Assembly: GCA_016193285.1 (NCBI GenBank)
Contig: JACPSL010000038.1
Coordinates: 92,116 to 156,115, forward strand
Length of the DNA: 64,000 nt
Source of the DNA: Candidatus Melainabacteria bacterium
GTDB lineage: Bacteria > Cyanobacteriota > Vampirovibrionia > 2-02-FULL-35-15
Direction of reading: 5' to 3'
The notes below the pieces were generated by a model. The model saw only the letters and a program-made list of their open reading frames with translations, ran no database searches and was not told where the DNA came from. The translations under genes were made by a program, and so were the position numbers. The stretch's first letter is position 1. Every line of letters begins with the position of its first letter. Of the stretch, positions 60,211 to 64,000 are shown piece by piece.

Positions 60211-60516
60211 TTGGCTACAGCAACAAAGAAAACATTAAAACCATTACAAGATAAAGTCATAGTTCAAAAAGTTGAACCTGAAGAAAAAACTTCAGGTGGA
60301 ATTGTTCTACCTGATACTGCAAAAGAAAAACCACAAGAAGGTAAAGTAATAGCAGTTGGTCCTGGTGCAGTTGACGACAAAGGACAAAGAAAACCAATGG
60401 ATGTCAAGGAAGGGGATCATGTACTTTATGCAAAGTATAGTGGTACAGAAGTAAAAATTAATGGCGAAGAATATTTAATACTCTCTGAAAGAGATATTCT
60501 AGCTATAGTTAAATAA
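60211..60516 (+). CDS. groES: Co-chaperonin GroES
   Basis: A 101-residue cap of the GroEL chamber. The start is TTG 60211, set by an AAGGAGG ribosome site 8-9 nt upstream; GTG 60202 lies too close to that site. The protein reads '[20 protein letters not shown]' and '[20 protein letters not shown]' at the start, with the mobile-loop Gly-Gly-Ile-Val-Leu, and ends '[13 protein letters not shown]'. groEL follows at 21 nt. I looked for a CIRCE (HrcA) operator in the 170 nt upstream and saw none. Confidence 0.96.
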   Translation: MATATKKTLKPLQDKVIVQKVEPEEKTSGGIVLPDTAKEKPQEGKVIAVGPGAVDDKGQRKPMDVKEGDHVLYAKYSGTEVKINGEEYLILSERDILAIVK

Positions 60517-62172
<1,656 letters not shown>

Positions 62173-62195
62173 ACAATAAATCAATAAGATGATTT

Positions 62196-62230
62196 GAATA
62201 GGGGCAGGTTTGAAAAACCTGCCCCTATTC
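62196..62230. repeat. 35-bp perfect palindrome after groEL
   Basis: 'GAATAGGGGCAGGTT' and its exact complement flank the loop TGAAA. It follows the groEL stop by 24 nt, so it could end or protect the groESL transcript, though no T-run follows. It resembles the palindrome at 55814-55850. Confidence 0.9.
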
Positions 62231-62300
62231 ATAACTTAGGGTTAACCTAAGTCCGTTATATTGCCTCTTAGAAAAGGCACAGAAATATGTGGAGGGAAAG

Positions 62301-62600
62301 ATGTTAGATACTCCGATTGGTTTTAATGAAAGAGTGCAAGGAAGGTTTGTTAATGATGTAACAAACAAATTGCCTGTTGTTGAAAGAAAAGCGTCTGAGG
62401 CAATTGAATCATTTGCTAGGCTAGTGGATGAATTAATAAAGCTAAAACAACTTAGTACAGGTACTCCAGCTAAAGAGCAAATTACAAAGTTAACAAGTGA
62501 GTTAAATAATTCATCTGTTTTCTTTACAAAAATGATTTCAGATGAAATTAATAAGTTACATGAAATAGTCTCTCCTGATAAATCTCAAGAAGCTGCATAA
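62301..62600 (+). CDS. Hypothetical helical protein, 99 aa
   Basis: A small soluble protein starting at ATG 62301, with GGAGGG placed correctly upstream. It is mainly helical ('LPVVERKASEAIESFARLVD', 'QITKLTSELNNSSVFFTKMI') with an acidic end. I know no family for it. It lies between groEL and coaD on the same strand, 32 nt before coaD. Its helical pattern would suit a small coiled-coil or partner protein. Function cannot be assigned. Confidence 0.65.
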   Translation: MLDTPIGFNERVQGRFVNDVTNKLPVVERKASEAIESFARLVDELIKLKQLSTGTPAKEQITKLTSELNNSSVFFTKMISDEINKLHEIVSPDKSQEAA

Positions 62601-62632
62601 AATAAAACCATTAATGCTATATTTAATAAATT

Positions 62633-63118
62633 ATGCTGGCTTTATACCCTGGAAGTTTTGATCCTATTACAAATGGTCATGTTGATGTAATTAAAAGAGT
62701 TACTAAACTTTTTGATCAAGTTATTATTGCAGTACTAAGTAATGAACAAAAAACAAATTTTATTCCTCTTGAAGACAGGTTAAAACTAATAAAAGAATCC
62801 TTAGAAAATATTAAAAATATTTCTGTTGAAAGTTTTTCTGGCCTGACTGTTAATTATGCTAAACAAAGAGGTGCTGATGTAATTATTAGAGGGTTAAGAG
62901 CACCTTCTGATTTTGAATATGAACTAGAAATGTCTCAGATTAACAATTTCCTTTCAAATGGAATGGAAACTGTTTTTATTATGACTAACCCAAAATATTC
63001 ATTTATTAGGTCAAGTAGGGTTAAAGAAGTAGTTAGTCTGGGTGGAAACGTAAAGGATCTAATACCACTGCCGGTTTATAAGTATCTACAGCAAAAAATA
63101 GGGATAAAAAGCTTGTAA
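62633..63118 (+). CDS. coaD: Phosphopantetheine adenylyltransferase
   Basis: A 161-residue nucleotidyltransferase for the fourth step of coenzyme A synthesis. The N-terminal strand and HxGH-type motif read 'ALYPGSFDPITNGHVDVIKR' (TNGH). Later motifs are 'DVIIRGLRAPSDFEYELEMS' and 'FIRSSRVKEVVSLGGNVKDL' with the ISSS-type region. Length is normal. The start ATG has only a weak ribosome site. It lies between two uncharacterised helical proteins on the same strand. Confidence 0.96.
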   Translation: MLALYPGSFDPITNGHVDVIKRVTKLFDQVIIAVLSNEQKTNFIPLEDRLKLIKESLENIKNISVESFSGLTVNYAKQRGADVIIRGLRAPSDFEYELEMSQINNFLSNGMETVFIMTNPKYSFIRSSRVKEVVSLGGNVKDLIPLPVYKYLQQKIGIKSL

Positions 63119-63214
63119 TTCTGTTATTTATTTGTCTAATGTACAATTGTATAATAATTTTACCTAAGTATTTGAAGGAAAAAAGTTTTTAAAAGAAAAA
63201 CAGGACAGGAATAC

Positions 63215-63832
63215 ATGAGCATATATAAATTAATAGATCGATTAGGGTTAGTAGTAGAGGAGTCATCATCAATTCCATGGACTTCAGTTAAATTAGTTAA
63301 TATGGAAAAATTTTATGACCAGCTTGAGCTTGTTATGTCAAAACTACCTCAAGAAATCAAAGAAGCTACTTCAATACTTAATCAAAAAGAAGAACTTGTA
63401 AACCAAGCAAAAACAAAAGCAGAGAAAATTTTAAAAGAAGCACAAAAACAGTCAGATGAACTTCTTGAAAGTACGCAGTACAAAGTAGACAAAATGGTGA
63501 AGGACTCTGAGATCTTAAAAAAAATTGAGCAAGAAGCAGAAATGATAAAAAGATCCATTTTACAAGAAGCAGAAGAAATAAGAATGCGTGCACTTAAAGA
63601 ATCAGAAGAAATGAGAAAGAAAGCATATGATGAAGCAGAAAATATAAGACTTGGTGCTGATAAGTATGCAGAGAGCGTTTTAGCAAGTCTAGATCAAGAT
63701 CTAAGCAACGCACTTTCAATAGTCCGCAATGGTCAAAAACACTTATTGTCAAGATCAAACAATGAAAAGTTTGGATATAATCTTCAAGCAAATGGCAGGG
63801 ATAAGGAACCTGTTACTTCTAATATGTTGTAA
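63215..63832 (+). CDS. Coiled-coil protein downstream of coaD
   Basis: A 205-residue protein. Residues 1-50 ('MSIYKLIDRLGLVVEESSSI') form a short conserved-looking start, then a long charged coiled coil runs from about 55 to 165 ('ELVNQAKTKAEKILKEAQKQ', 'EAEEIRMRALKESEEMRKKA'). The tail is polar. Such proteins next to coaD are often labelled ATPase- or DivIVA-like, but no catalytic motif is visible. A scaffold role in division or envelope assembly is possible. AGGA lies before the ATG. Confidence 0.75.
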   Translation: MSIYKLIDRLGLVVEESSSIPWTSVKLVNMEKFYDQLELVMSKLPQEIKEATSILNQKEELVNQAKTKAEKILKEAQKQSDELLESTQYKVDKMVKDSEILKKIEQEAEMIKRSILQEAEEIRMRALKESEEMRKKAYDEAENIRLGADKYAESVLASLDQDLSNALSIVRNGQKHLLSRSNNEKFGYNLQANGRDKEPVTSNML

Positions 63833-63934
63833 GTCCCCAGTGAAATTTCTTTCTAATTACCGCAACTTTGAAAATTAATCTCGAGAAAAGGCGTAATTCT
63901 TGAAAATATTAAAGTTTAAACAAAAATAGATGGC

Positions 63935-64000
63935 CTACATATTAATTCCTGGCATTGGTAGTTGTAATTGCTTAAAGGCATACTCTGTTCCACCAACTGG
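63935..64000 (-). CDS. Possible C-terminal end of a gene entering from the right edge
   Basis: On the minus strand the last 66 bases read as an uninterrupted frame ending in TAG at 63935 ('GGTEYAFKQLQLPMPGINM'). A competing plus-strand frame begins with ATG 63930. The fragment is too short to identify. The minus-strand reading looks slightly more protein-like. Confidence 0.25.
   Translation of the reverse strand, partial: PVGGTEYAFKQLQLPMPGINM

Noticed and set aside
63930..64000. Plus-strand gene starting at ATG 63930
   Set aside because: No ribosome site precedes it, and the minus-strand frame is at least as plausible; too short to decide.

Overview
The window is a compact, AT-rich bacterial chromosome segment made almost entirely of housekeeping genes, with one short accessory patch. 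The organism looks like a Gram-negative-type (diderm) bacterium: there is an LptB/LptG lipopolysaccharide export pair, a predicted outer-membrane beta-barrel protein, FabI and an MsbA-like exporter. I infer a relative of Cyanobacteria, perhaps a non-photosynthetic lineage such as Melainabacteria/Vampirovibrionia. The reasons are the cyanobacteria-like wording of PurA, an RpaB-like OmpR regulator, heptanucleotide tandem repeats and the 'GTAGAGACG...CGTCTCTAC' type of dispersed palindrome. No photosynthesis gene is present. This placement is an inference, not a demonstrated fact.

Layout. 1-4.5 kb: start of leuC, a patatin phospholipase, an outer-membrane protein, a dead IS1634-type transposase, a small unknown gene and a CPBP protease. 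4.5-10.9 kb: the translation/transcription block nusA-ylxR-infB-rbfA-truB and, upstream of it, secE-nusG. 11-11.5 kb: tRNA-Trp with a duplicated 3' part and a 58-residue ORF. 11.6-16.4 kb: a signalling cluster (two response regulators, CBS protein, histidine kinase, and a triple-PAS protein with a KaiA/RsbU-like tail). 16.7-30.4 kb: a membrane protein with a spermidine-synthase-like domain, secreted proteins, RNase J, divergent dapA/asd, Mrp, a Tat-exported repeat protein, proS, an RpaB-like regulator and a BMP lipoprotein. 30.4-47.1 kb: PLP enzyme, miaB, def, ACT protein, dtd, sua5, mnmA, lptG-lptB, fabI, tetR, ABC exporter, flippase-like protein, trxA, ruvA, cell-wall amidase, UbiB-like kinase and ssb. 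47.1-50.7 kb: accessory patch with a cysteine-rich secreted protein, an IS630 remnant, an adenine methylase and a DUF4143 ATPase. 50.7-64 kb: purA, a GAF-GGDEF cyclase, mnmE, LysM protein, solute-binding protein, groES-groEL, coaD and a coiled-coil protein.

The most unusual property is the density of small repeats. More than a dozen palindromes and several 7-8 bp tandem repeats occur in 64 kb. At least ten of them sit in frame inside protein-coding genes, including asd, mnmA (twice), mnmE (twice), lptB, ruvA, an ABC exporter, an amidase and a coiled-coil gene. They add roughly 8-30 residues to conserved proteins without breaking the reading frame. Other points to check are the KaiA/RsbU-like sensor, the Tat-exported solenoid, the tRNA-Trp duplication, and two genes (truB, ylxR) whose conserved N-termini lie upstream of any normal start codon.
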